Below the pieces are notes generated by a model, which saw nothing but the letters and a program-made list of their open reading frames with translations, was not told the DNA's origin and made no database searches. The position numbers and the translations under genes are program-made. 64,000 nucleotides of DNA from Amycolatopsis taiwanensis DSM 45107 (lineage in GTDB: Bacteria > Actinomycetota > Actinomycetes > Mycobacteriales > Pseudonocardiaceae), in NCBI RefSeq assembly GCF_000519205.1, contig NZ_JAFB01000031.1, positions 1-64,000 on the forward strand, read 5' to 3'. Positions within the stretch are counted from its first letter, which is position 1. Each line of letters starts with the position of its first letter. Below are positions 16,687-24,952 of the stretch, one piece after another.

Positions 16687-18045
16687 TTATCCCTTCGGGG
16701 TGGAGGAAAGCAATTCGACGTTCCCGTCGAATTGCCATAGCGGGTTGGGTTGGTCCCCGGTTGGGGTCCGCACCTGGAAGTAGCCGTTCACTTCCTTCGG
16801 TCCGTCGCCGTCGGCGACGAACCGCCCGTCCGAGGTGACGTCGAGCTGGTAGATGGCCGAACCAGTGGCTTCGACGCCGGGGAGATGCCAGGAAACGACG
16901 CAACGCCAGTCGTTGCCCGGGCCTTCGGGGGCGACCAGCCCGTCACCCTTGGTGCAGTTCGCGGTGACCGCCAGCTTTGCCTCGGTGACGTCGGGGCGGT
17001 TGAGCTGTGCGGTCTGCAGGCGGTAGAGGTGGGCGAACGCCGTGGCGAGCGACCGCTGCAGCTTGTCCTGCTCGATCCCGGAACCCAGGGATGGGGTCGA
17101 GGCGGCGATGACCACGACCGTGACGCCGAGGAGCCCGGCCAGCGGCAGCGCCCCGGCGGCGATCGCGCGACGCCCCGAGCCGTCGTAGGTGAGGTTGGTG
17201 AAGTCGCGTCGCATGAACAGCCGGTAGGCCAGCGCGGTCGCGGCCATCGCCCACACCAGGCTGACCACGATGCTGACCAGCAGCGGACCGCCCTGTGCCG
17301 GGCTGGTGAACAGGCCGTTCCACGTGATGAAGGCGGAGGTGGGCAGGGCGAGGCGGACGGCGACGGGCAGCGGCAGCATCTGCGCGAGCGCCATCGCGAG
17401 CGCGACGACGACGGGCAACAGCAGGCCCATCGGCGACCGTCCTAACGCGACGGACCCGAGGAGTCCGATCGCGGCGAGGGCCAGCGTCGGGGCGAGCATG
17501 CAGATCCACGCGAGCAGGACCTGCAGAGCGGCGTCGCCCGGCGCCAGCAGATGGCCGTCGAGGCCGACCAGCTGCCGGTTGCCCACCGTCACGAGCCCGC
17601 CGACCGAGCTGGAAACGGCCATCCCGGCCACGAGCACCAGGATCACGGTGAGGCTGGCCAATGCCTTCGCCACGAAGATTCGCCGGTACGACCGGACCGC
17701 CACCAGCAGGTGGCGCCAGGTGCCGAGCCGGTCCTCGGCAGCGAACACGTCCCCGGCCGCCAGCGAGGTCAACAGCGGAAGGGCGTAGATGCCCGCGAAA
17801 CCGAGCATCACCAGTGGTCCGGCCCACCCCGTGGCGTTCATCCAGCGACCGAACAGGGTGTCGGTCGGGAGTGAGCTCTGCAGGCTCACCCCAGCGACGA
17901 ACAGCGCCGGCGCGATCCAGCAGGCGAGGACCAGCAGGCGAATCCGCCATTGGGAGAGCAGCTTGACCAGTTCGAAGCGGTAGCCGCGCGCCACCGAGAC
18001 GGGGCGGGCAGCGGCGACCGGGGCATCGGCGATGTTCACGGTCAT
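16687..18045 (-). CDS. ABC transporter permease with a C-terminal extracytoplasmic domain
   Basis: ATG 18045 is the start because it overlaps the ATPase stop by ATGA; the open frame runs further up but only as a shadow of the ATPase gene. The 452-residue protein is an ABC-2-type membrane subunit. It has hydrophobic spans at about residues 35-60, 85-110, 130-155, 180-205, 215-235, 270-290 and 320-340. The last 100 residues (after VIAASTPSLGSGIEQDK) are soluble and presumably outside. They contain two Cys (ANCTKGDG and DWRCVVSW) and WHLPGVEATGSAIYQLDVTSDGRFVA, resembling a small DUF4333-like domain. With the ATPase it forms an exporter or membrane-modifying complex; the cargo is unknown. Confidence 0.8.
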   Translation of the reverse strand: MTVNIADAPVAAARPVSVARGYRFELVKLLSQWRIRLLVLACWIAPALFVAGVSLQSSLPTDTLFGRWMNATGWAGPLVMLGFAGIYALPLLTSLAAGDVFAAEDRLGTWRHLLVAVRSYRRIFVAKALASLTVILVLVAGMAVSSSVGGLVTVGNRQLVGLDGHLLAPGDAALQVLLAWICMLAPTLALAAIGLLGSVALGRSPMGLLLPVVVALAMALAQMLPLPVAVRLALPTSAFITWNGLFTSPAQGGPLLVSIVVSLVWAMAATALAYRLFMRRDFTNLTYDGSGRRAIAAGALPLAGLLGVTVVVIAASTPSLGSGIEQDKLQRSLATAFAHLYRLQTAQLNRPDVTEAKLAVTANCTKGDGLVAPEGPGNDWRCVVSWHLPGVEATGSAIYQLDVTSDGRFVADGDGPKEVNGYFQVRTPTGDQPNPLWQFDGNVELLSSTPKG

Positions 18046-18962
18046 CGGTTGGTCTCCTGCTCGATGAGGGCGAGGAACGCGGCTTCCAGCGGGGACACCA
18101 CGGGTATGAGCTCGCGCACCGCGATGCCCGCCTTCACCAGCCGGACAACGAGTTCGTCGAGGGCGGGTACCAGCGCGCGCACGACAAGTACCTCGGCGTC
18201 TGAGCCGTCCACGACGTGGAGTCCTGGCGTATCGAGAGCCACCCGGCGCGTGGCCTGCGGGTCGGACGTGCGTAGCCGATAGTCGAGTTCGTCGTTTTTG
18301 GCGGACAGTTTGCTCAGCGGACCGGAGAAGGCGACCCGCCCGGCCGCGAGAATGGTGACCTCGGAGCACAGCGCCTCGACGTCGTCCATCCGGTGGCTGG
18401 AAAGCACCATGGTGGTGCCTTCCGCCGCGAGCCGAGTGAGAACGCCGTGTACGTGCTTCTTGCCGGCGGGGTCCAGCCCATTGGAAGGCTCGTCGAGCAC
18501 CAGCAGTCGTGGTGAGGTGAGCAAGGCCGCGGCGAGCCCGAGTCGTTGGCGCATGCCGAGGGAGAACCCCCGAACCCGGTCGTCGGCGACATCGGTGAGC
18601 CCGACCTGGTCGAGCGCGTCGTCGATCCCCACTGTCCGCGTGTCGCGGAGGGTGGCCAGCGCGGCGAGGTTCTGCCTGGCCGTGAGCGACGGGTAGAGGC
18701 CTGGTCCATCCACGAAACCGGCTACACCGTCGGCAGTGTCCAGCGCCCGGCCGACCGGCGTACCCAGGATCTCGAGGCGGCCGTCGTCGGCGACCGCCAG
18801 TCCCAGCAGCAGGCCGAGCAGGGTCGTCTTTCCGGCGCCGTTCGGGCCGACCAGTCCGTGGATCTGCCCTTGGGCCACATCCAGATCGATGCCATCCAGC
18901 GCGACCACATCACCGAAACATTTGGTGATCCCGCGAGCCCGGACCGCGAGCGTGATGTCCAT
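18042..18962 (-). CDS. ABC transporter ATP-binding protein (ABC-2 exporter type)
   Basis: This ATPase of about 306 residues has Walker A GLVGPNGAGKTTLLGLL, a signature FSLGMRQRLGLAAALL, Walker B LLVLDEPSNGLDP and a switch His in MVLSSHRMDD. The last 80 residues form the regulatory tail common in DrrA/CcmA-like exporters. ATG 18962 is chosen because GGAAAGGAA precedes it; a GTG at 18989 would add nine residues without a better ribosome site. It is the first gene of a three-gene leftward unit (ATPase, permease, propeller-phosphoesterase) joined by ATGA overlap and 4-nt spacing. No regulator gene is adjacent. Confidence 0.9.
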   Translation of the reverse strand: MDITLAVRARGITKCFGDVVALDGIDLDVAQGQIHGLVGPNGAGKTTLLGLLLGLAVADDGRLEILGTPVGRALDTADGVAGFVDGPGLYPSLTARQNLAALATLRDTRTVGIDDALDQVGLTDVADDRVRGFSLGMRQRLGLAAALLTSPRLLVLDEPSNGLDPAGKKHVHGVLTRLAAEGTTMVLSSHRMDDVEALCSEVTILAAGRVAFSGPLSKLSAKNDELDYRLRTSDPQATRRVALDTPGLHVVDGSDAEVLVVRALVPALDELVVRLVKAGIAVRELIPVVSPLEAAFLALIEQETNR

Positions 18963-20017
18963 CGGTTCCTTTCCTTCGTGAACTTTCACGAAACGTAGGG
19001 ACCGCGAATGACGTGGCCGGGAACAACTGGTTGAACATTTCCGGAACAGGAATCAACCGTGTCCACCGTGGATGCCCTACCGTCGGCCGTCGGCCTTCCT
19101 GACCTGCGGCTATTGGGTGGCCGCGGCGCTGCGGCTGCCCGGCGCCGGATGCTTCGCGCTACGCCGACCGTCGCGGGCCTACCTACCGAACCCATGAGCC
19201 TCGCCGCCGGCGCGGTGTCCGTAGTCGACGTCATCGTCAGCGGCCGGGCACCCGTTCTTTTTCGGGCAGGACCATCACGCCGTGACGGATCGATGTGACT
19301 ACAAGCGATCTCTGTCACTTGGCAACCAGGCAGGCCGACGAAAAGCATCCAGTGATCCGTTCTCGGCGGCCACCGTGGGGCCGCACCAGCGCCCCAGCCA
19401 CAGCGCCCTGCAACACCGGGCGCTAGCCGAGAAGCTCGGCTATCCCCTTGAGCCGGGCACGATGTTGCCACCTTCGGTCGCCGACGCAATCAATGACCAG
19501 CTACACAAGGGGGCCACGCCTCAGCCACAGGCAGATAGTGAAGCCAGGGATCCATCCCCGTAGACCGTAGGCCGTCGTCGTCCTTGACCCTCAGGAAAGA
19601 CTCACCCAGGATAGAACGTCGATAGCGGCGGCGGTGGCATGAAGGATCTGGCCAGATAGTTCTGACAATCGTGGCCTGGTTCGGCGATCAGCGGCATGAC
19701 AAGACCTTCGAACCGATGATGGCCCAGTTACCAGTGGGCGGACGCGGATGGGTCCGTCAGGTCCGGGGCGTGCAGGCGCGTCCGAGTGCACGTAGTTGCG
19801 CTCTTGCTCACCAAGCTGGTACTCTCCGTTACGTCTTTCGCTTGCGGGCTCAGGATGGTGTCCCCCAAAAGCGTTTTTTGAATTCCCTGAGGTTTCCCCG
19901 GGAGCCGGTTTGCCTATCAAGCCGTTCCCGGTGCGAACGGGCTCTCTCCGCGGCTGTGCCGGCTTGTTCCGGCCAGCCCGCATTCACAATGCTCAAGCAT
20001 CTTAGAAAGAAATTCAT
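18963..20017. other. long intergenic region between the ABC operon and the rho-like gene
   Basis: About 1 kb without a well-supported gene. One weak frame at 19282-19563 ends with plausible protein-like sequence (ALAEKLGYPLEPGTMLPPSV) but lacks a ribosome site and homology. The 400 bases before the rho-like gene contain a GTTTTTTG at about 19863 and GC-rich self-complementary segments at about 19890-19975. They may form a structured 5' leader of the rho-like mRNA. The promoters of the divergent ABC operon and the rho-like gene must lie here, but I cannot place them. Confidence 0.4.
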
Positions 20018-21247
20018 ATGTACAGCAACGATGTTCCCCGTCAATCACACCACGACAACGCACAGCAACCGGTCGCCGGACTCCTCGACATCGTGGACAA
20101 CCGTGCGTTCGTCCGTATCGACGGCTACCTGGCAGGGCCGGACGATGTCCATGTCCCACCGACGCTGATCCGCACGCATGGTCTGCGCCGTGGAGACACC
20201 ATCACCGGCCGCGTGAAGCACGCCATCAACGGCCAAAAACGCCCTTCCCTGGCCGAGGTCGACGCCGTCAATGGGCAGGACCCCCGGCGGGCCACCACCC
20301 GGCCGAAGTTCTCCGAGTTGGTCCCCGTCTACCCGCACGAGCGCCTGCGGTTGGAGACCGAGCCACACGGTCTGACCACGCGCGTGATCGATCTGCTCAT
20401 GCCGGTGGGCAAGGGCCAGCGAGCCTTGATCGTGGCGCCTCCGAAGGCCGGCAAGACCTCGGTGCTGCACGCGGTCGCGCACGGGATCGGCAAGAACCAC
20501 CCGGAATGCCACCTCATGCACGTGCTCGTCGGCGAGCGCCCGGAAGAGGTCACCGACTTCACCCGCGCCGTGCCCGGCGAGGTCATCGCCGCCACCTTCG
20601 ACCGTCCACCTGGTGAGCACATCGCGCTTGCCGAACTGGCCATCGAACGCGCCAAACGTCTGGTGGAAATGGGCCGCGATGTGGTGGTGATGCTTGATTC
20701 GCTGACCCGGCTGGGCCGCGCCTACAACCTGGCCGCGCCACCTGGAGGACGCATCTTGTCGGGTGGTATCGATTCCGCCGCCCTCACCCCACCCAAGCGA
20801 TTCCTCGGTGCCGCCCGGGCAATCGAGGGGGGTGGCTCCTTGACCATCTTCGCCACCACGCTGGTCGACACCGGCTCGATCGGTGACACGCTGATTTTCG
20901 AGGAATACAAGGGAACCAGCAACGCCGAACTCGCGCTCGATCGCACGATCGCGACCAAACGTGTCTACCCTGCGGTCGACGTGAGCAAAACCGCCACGCG
21001 CAAGGAGGAACTGTTGTGCTCGCCCGGGGAACTGGCGGCCGGCGGTGCACTGCGCCGCGCCCTGTACCGCCGGGATCCCCACCAAGCCATCGATATGCTC
21101 CTCAACGGACTGCGCGCCACTGGGACGAACGCCGAGTTCCTCACCCAGATCACCAAGACCACTCCCCACAACAGCGGCAATTCCGGCGCTGAGCCGCTGC
21201 GCCGCCAGCCTGACACCGCCGCACGCACCATCAACACATCGGCATGA
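20018..21247 (+). CDS. transcription termination factor Rho, short paralogue
   Basis: This 409-residue RNA-dependent helicase is much shorter than the main Rho of high-GC actinobacteria, which carries a long Arg/Asp-rich insertion. An OB-fold-like RNA-binding region is at residues about 15-75 (GLLDIVDNRAFVRIDGYLAG). It is followed by the ATPase core: P-loop IVAPPKAGKTSVLHAV, GERPEEVTDFTRAV, Walker B-like VVVMLDSLTRLGRAYN, the R-loop/Q-loop SGGIDSAALTPPKRFLGAAR and DTGSIGDTLIFEEYKGTSN. Catalytic and secondary RNA-site residues appear conserved, so it is probably active. The start ATG 20018 follows AGAAAGAAA. A second, compact Rho outside the housekeeping locus may be a stress-specific or antibiotic-tolerant version; bicyclomycin resistance is only a hypothesis. 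Confidence 0.9.
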   Translation: MYSNDVPRQSHHDNAQQPVAGLLDIVDNRAFVRIDGYLAGPDDVHVPPTLIRTHGLRRGDTITGRVKHAINGQKRPSLAEVDAVNGQDPRRATTRPKFSELVPVYPHERLRLETEPHGLTTRVIDLLMPVGKGQRALIVAPPKAGKTSVLHAVAHGIGKNHPECHLMHVLVGERPEEVTDFTRAVPGEVIAATFDRPPGEHIALAELAIERAKRLVEMGRDVVVMLDSLTRLGRAYNLAAPPGGRILSGGIDSAALTPPKRFLGAARAIEGGGSLTIFATTLVDTGSIGDTLIFEEYKGTSNAELALDRTIATKRVYPAVDVSKTATRKEELLCSPGELAAGGALRRALYRRDPHQAIDMLLNGLRATGTNAEFLTQITKTTPHNSGNSGAEPLRRQPDTAARTINTSA

Positions 21248-21286
21248 ACGAGCGTTACCTGCGGCACCACTCCAGACAGTCGCTGA

Positions 21287-21424
21287 ACTGGTTCCAAAGG
21301 TGTGACGGTTCTGGCAGGGGATACGCCGGTCCTGGTTCACAATGCCGGCGGGGAGGGATCTCCGGGAAAGGGTGATGACGGCACTCAGCGATTGATCGCT
21401 GAGCTTGAGGCAAACGGCCACTAG
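21287..21424 (+). pseudogene. C-terminal remnant of a Hint/pretoxin-type polymorphic toxin
   Basis: The frame reads GVTVLAGDTPVLVHNAGG followed by a short unique tail ending LIAELEANGH and a TAG at 21422-21424. VLAGDTPVLVHN is the conserved end of the pretoxin Hint autoprocessing domain found in secreted RHS and ALF-type toxins. What follows it is normally the toxin domain. Here only about 25 residues remain, and the frame is closed by a TGA at 21284-21286, so the rest of the toxin gene is missing. It starts about 40 bp after the rho-like gene and is evidence of a deletion or recombination at this point. Confidence 0.7.
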
Positions 21425-21847
21425 AGCGCGTCGCGAGTTCGGGTGACATGTATACTCAGTCGTATCGAATTTTTGCAGAGAAATTCCGTCGAGAGTTCGG
21501 ATGATTGGTGCCTCAAGTGGATTCCTTTAGGGAATTTGTGAGGCCTCTCTTGAGGGCGGCAAGGAGTACGGGAGGATAATCTGGAAAACTACCTGCCTGG
21601 GGCCAAATTTGCCGCGGATGATGGACTTCAAAACCGAGGGCTTGTGCTAGCTCTGCAAATAAGCTATCCCTAAACTTGGAAAAAAAGGCAAGGGGTGCTC
21701 ACGATGAACCCTGTAGCGTTTACCGCCGACCTTTTTTGCGTCAAGCGTTTGTCGATCAGCTCGGAACTTTGTTCATGTGTAATAGTGTGGATCTTCGAGA
21801 TTGAAGTCTTTATCCCCATATCGTCAAGAATGAGAAACGGTGGGATC
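21425..21847. other. AT-richer intergenic stretch after the toxin remnant
   Basis: About 420 bases, clearly lower in GC than both neighbours, with no supported gene. Runs such as GGAAAAAAAGG near 21678 and several stop codons in all frames argue against coding. It is likely leftover DNA of the toxin/immunity locus. Confidence 0.4.
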
Positions 21848-21879
21848 GGCCGGACGGAGGGTCGGCACTCCGCCCGGCC
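21848..21879 (-). terminator. hairpin downstream of the leftward catabolic operon
   Basis: GGCCGGACGGAG and CTCCGCCCGGCC form a 12-bp stem with one A/C mismatch and an 8-nt loop, starting 7 nt beyond the MmgE/PrpD stop codon. There is no U-tract, which is usual here. Confidence 0.7.
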
Positions 21880-21885
21880 GGGGGT

Positions 21886-23289
21886 TCAGGCGTGCAGCAG
21901 CCCGGTGAGCTCGGACAGATCCGCCAGGCCCGCGAGCCCGTAGGTGAGCTCGGTGATCCGGTCGGCGGCCTGCTCGGTGACGACGCGCGTCGCGTTGAGC
22001 CGGAACTTCGTGGCCAACTCCTCGGCTGACAACGGGTTGTCGGGCCCGCCGCGGTTGACGTCCACGCGTTCCTCCAGTTCACTGCCGTCGCGCAGGCGTG
22101 CGCGGAGCACGGCGGGGAACTGGTGCGGGAAGATCTCGTCGCAGCGTTCGTCGGGTACGCAATGCACCTTCGCCGCCAGCGCGAGCCGGTCCGGGTTCGC
22201 CGCCGCGTCGTCGGTGAAGTCCTCGTGGAACACACCGAGCCCGCCGCCGCCGAGGAAAGCCGCCGCGACCGTGTACGGGCCGGAGAACGCCGCGTGGTAA
22301 CCGGACTTCGGCTGGATCTTGTCCTCACGCGGCTCGCCGATGGTGCGCAGCACGGCCGTCGGCGCGCCGAGTTCGAGGTGCTCGATGTCCGCCGGGTCCA
22401 CGCCGCGCGCCCGCAGCCGTTGCGCGGCGTCGATGCCCGCGTGCGTGAAGTGGTTGCACGGGTAAGGCTTGAAGAAGATGCCCGGTAGCTCCCAGTCGGT
22501 GCCGAGGCCGTCGACGATCTCGTTGACGTGGACCTGGTCGCCGCAGAACGCCTGCAGGAAACCGAAGCGGCCCTCCAGCACGGTCGGCGGGCCGGTGATG
22601 CCGTGGCGCGCCATCCCGGCCGCCGACACCGCGGCATGCGCGGCCCATCCGCAGTGCACGCGCTTGACCGTGCCGCCGGTGCGATTGGCCTCCAGCAGCC
22701 CGGAGCCCATGCTGGCCGCGATACCGAGCGCGTCGGCGATCCCGGCTTCGTCCACATCGGACAGCAGGGCCGCGGCGGCCGCGGCGCCGAGCGCGCCACA
22801 GATGGCCGTCGCGTGCAGGCCGTGCTCGAAGAACACGGAGTTGCCGAGCTCCTGGTCGTAGCCGGCCATGCCGAGCCGCACGGTGATCTCCACGCCGATG
22901 CCGATCGCGTCGAGCAGCTGCGCCCCGGTGGCACCGCGGGACTCGGCGACGGCGAGCGCCGCCGGCACGACTGACGCCGACGGGTGCAGCACCGACGGCA
23001 GGTGCGTGTCGTCGAAGTCGAGCGAGTGCGCGAGCGTGCCGTTAAGCAGAGCCGCGTTCGGGTCAGGTAGCTTCGCGCCGAGTCCGATGGCCGTGGCCCG
23101 GCCGGAGCCGCCCCATTCCTGCACGAGCGCGCCGACGGCCTTCGCGGGTCGTTCGGATGTCGCGGCGAGGCTGTTGCCGAGCACGTCGAGCACGCGGCGC
23201 GCGGCGTCGTCGCGTAGCTCCGCAGGGAGGCCCTTGACCCGCATCGAAGCCGCGAACTCCGCGACGCGCTGGACGATCGACTGTGTCAT
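21886..23289 (-). CDS. MmgE/PrpD-family protein (first copy)
   Basis: This 467-residue protein belongs to the 2-methylcitrate dehydratase/aconitate decarboxylase family, which hydrates, dehydrates or decarboxylates polycarboxylates. Family features are LLNGTLAHSLDFDDTHLPS, HPSASVVPAALAVAE, GIAASMGSGLLEANRTGG, KRVHCGWAAHAAVSAA and FFKPYPCNHFTHAGIDAA. The length is normal. The start ATG 23289 overlaps the cyclase stop by ATGA, making it the last gene of a tightly coupled four-gene operon. A second MmgE/PrpD gene lies in the rightward operon (31121). Two family members in one regulon suggest two related hydration or isomerisation steps on dicarboxylic intermediates. Confidence 0.88.
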   Translation of the reverse strand: MTQSIVQRVAEFAASMRVKGLPAELRDDAARRVLDVLGNSLAATSERPAKAVGALVQEWGGSGRATAIGLGAKLPDPNAALLNGTLAHSLDFDDTHLPSVLHPSASVVPAALAVAESRGATGAQLLDAIGIGVEITVRLGMAGYDQELGNSVFFEHGLHATAICGALGAAAAAALLSDVDEAGIADALGIAASMGSGLLEANRTGGTVKRVHCGWAAHAAVSAAGMARHGITGPPTVLEGRFGFLQAFCGDQVHVNEIVDGLGTDWELPGIFFKPYPCNHFTHAGIDAAQRLRARGVDPADIEHLELGAPTAVLRTIGEPREDKIQPKSGYHAAFSGPYTVAAAFLGGGGLGVFHEDFTDDAAANPDRLALAAKVHCVPDERCDEIFPHQFPAVLRARLRDGSELEERVDVNRGGPDNPLSAEELATKFRLNATRVVTEQAADRITELTYGLAGLADLSELTGLLHA

Positions 23290-24107
23290 GCCGTCACCGC
23301 CGCGAGCGGACGCACGGGTGACCCGGTGCCGCCGACGATGCGCAGCGGCGCCAGCAGGAACGCGAACTCCGCCAGCCCCTCTTCGGCGACGGCTTCGAGG
23401 TTGAGGTGCTCCATGATGAAGATGCCAGACTGCACCAGCAGGATCCGGTGCACCGGCAGCACGGCGTGCCCGGTGCCAGCCGGGATCTGCTCGAACGCCG
23501 TGGTGTCCGAACCCGTCGCGACGACCTCGCGTGCCGCCAGCCACTCCGCCGCGGACGTGTCCGCGCCCGGGACACCCGTTTCCTTACCCAGGTACGCCGT
23601 CGGGTCGCCGAAGTTGCGCGCCCAGCCGGTGCGGATCAGCGCGACGTCCCCGGGGCCGGGCTCGGTGCCGACGCGCTTCGCGGCGGAGTCGAGGTCCTCG
23701 GCCGTCACGCCGTAACCCGGCTCCAGTGTTTTTACACCGTGCACCGCGGCGACGTCGAGCAGCACCGCACGGCGCAGCAGGCCGGGCAAGTGCTCGGCGC
23801 CGTGTGTGCGGAAGACTCCGCCCTGCTGGGCTTCGTCAGCGTCGACGCCGCCGTGCAACTCGCCGTCGTGGCTGACGTGCGAGAGCGCGTCGATGTGGGT
23901 GCCGACGTGCCCGCCGGTCACGATGATCTCGTTGGCCGCCGAGCCGCCGTCCGGGCGGCGCATGTCGCCGTGGCGGCGGATCAGGGTCATCCGGAATCCG
24001 GGATGGTTCGGCGAGCAGGGCATCCCGGTGAAGAACGGCTGACCGAGCTCGATCAGCCGGACGCCACCGGAAATCGCCGCCAGCAACGGATCCTGGGTAC
24101 CTGTCAT
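23286..24107 (-). CDS. cyclase family protein (kynurenine-formamidase-like metal hydrolase)
   Basis: This 273-residue protein begins with MTGTQDPLL at ATG 24107, overlapping the lyase stop (ATGA). Its metal-binding signature GGHVGTHIDALSHV is the HxGTHxDxxxH motif of the cyclase/kynurenine formamidase family. That family hydrolyses N-formyl or cyclic amides and esters. Other family marks are LGQPFFTGMPCSPNHP, VALIRTGWARNFGD and FEQIPAGTGHAVLPVHRILL. In this context it could open or hydrolyse an amide intermediate released by the hydantoinase-like enzyme of the rightward operon, which is inference. The length is typical and no signal peptide is present. Confidence 0.85.
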   Translation of the reverse strand: MTGTQDPLLAAISGGVRLIELGQPFFTGMPCSPNHPGFRMTLIRRHGDMRRPDGGSAANEIIVTGGHVGTHIDALSHVSHDGELHGGVDADEAQQGGVFRTHGAEHLPGLLRRAVLLDVAAVHGVKTLEPGYGVTAEDLDSAAKRVGTEPGPGDVALIRTGWARNFGDPTAYLGKETGVPGADTSAAEWLAAREVVATGSDTTAFEQIPAGTGHAVLPVHRILLVQSGIFIMEHLNLEAVAEEGLAEFAFLLAPLRIVGGTGSPVRPLAAVTA

Positions 24108-24952
24108 GAGTGCGTGCCTTCCTCGACGTGCTTCTCTTTCGACCCCGCGAGCGCGAGCACCCACTGGGCGCGCGCCACGACCGCGGCGTCGACGAACTGT
24201 CCGTGGTCATCGATCCACGCGGCGTCGCCCGACGACGCGAGGCGGCCGAGCAACTCGCTCGCCCACGCCGTCTCGGCCGGGTCGGGGGCGCACACCTCGT
24301 GCACCACGGGGATCTGGGAGGGGTGGATCACCGACCGGCCGAAGAACCCGGCGCGGCGCCCCGCTTCGGTGCTCGTGCGCAACCCGTCGAGGTCGCGCAC
24401 GGCGGTCCACACGCTCTGCACCGGGCTGGGCAGCCCGGCCGCGCGGGCGGCCACGACCACGCGCGAGCGCGGCCAGGTCAACGCCGTGCTGTCCCCGCCG
24501 CCCGCCACCCGCAGATCCGCCGCGAGGTCGGCTTCGCCGAGCGAGATCCCGGCGACGAGCGGGTGCGCGGTGGCCAGTGCGAGCGCGTTCTCCACGCCCA
24601 GCGCCGACTCCAGAATCGGATACACCGGCACGCCGAGCGCATCGGCGACGCGGCGCAGCTCGGCCGGGTCTTCGGCCTTGGGCACGCGCACACCGGCCGG
24701 TTTGGCCTCCGCGGTGGCCAGTGCGGAGACGTCCGCTTCGCCGGCCGGTGTGGCGGGCGCGTTGACGCGAACGAAGAACTCCGCGCCCTCGGCCAGCGTC
24801 GTCAGCACCGTGCGGCGCGCGTCCTCCTTGGCAGCCACGGCGACGGCGTCCTCCAGGTCCACGACCACGGCGTCGGCCGGGCCGGCGAGCGCCTTCGCGA
24901 TGCGGTCCGGCCGGTCGCCGGGAACGTAGAGCCAGCTGCGGATCACCGTCAC
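24104..24952 (-). CDS. CitE-like CoA-ester lyase (HpcH/HpaI aldolase family)
   Basis: GTG 24952 is the start, overlapping the CoA-transferase stop (GTGA). The 282-residue protein opens with the CitE signature VIRSWLYVPGDRPDRIAKAL and has ADAVVVDLEDAV, with the Mg-binding acidic residues. It also has FVRVNA, PILESALGVENALALA and GFFGRSVIHPSQIPVVHEVC. Family members cleave citramalyl-CoA, malyl-CoA, 3-methylmalyl-CoA or citryl-type CoA esters into acetyl-CoA or propionyl-CoA and a 2-oxoacid. Placed after a CoA-transferase and with MmgE/PrpD hydratases, it is the probable carbon-carbon cleaving end step of the pathway. The exact ester cannot be read from sequence. Confidence 0.88.
   Translation of the reverse strand: MTVIRSWLYVPGDRPDRIAKALAGPADAVVVDLEDAVAVAAKEDARRTVLTTLAEGAEFFVRVNAPATPAGEADVSALATAEAKPAGVRVPKAEDPAELRRVADALGVPVYPILESALGVENALALATAHPLVAGISLGEADLAADLRVAGGGDSTALTWPRSRVVVAARAAGLPSPVQSVWTAVRDLDGLRTSTEAGRRAGFFGRSVIHPSQIPVVHEVCAPDPAETAWASELLGRLASSGDAAWIDDHGQFVDAAVVARAQWVLALAGSKEKHVEEGTHS

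Noticed and set aside
19282-19563. 93-codon frame in the region before rho
   Set aside because: No ribosome site or recognised family; only the C-terminal half looks protein-like.
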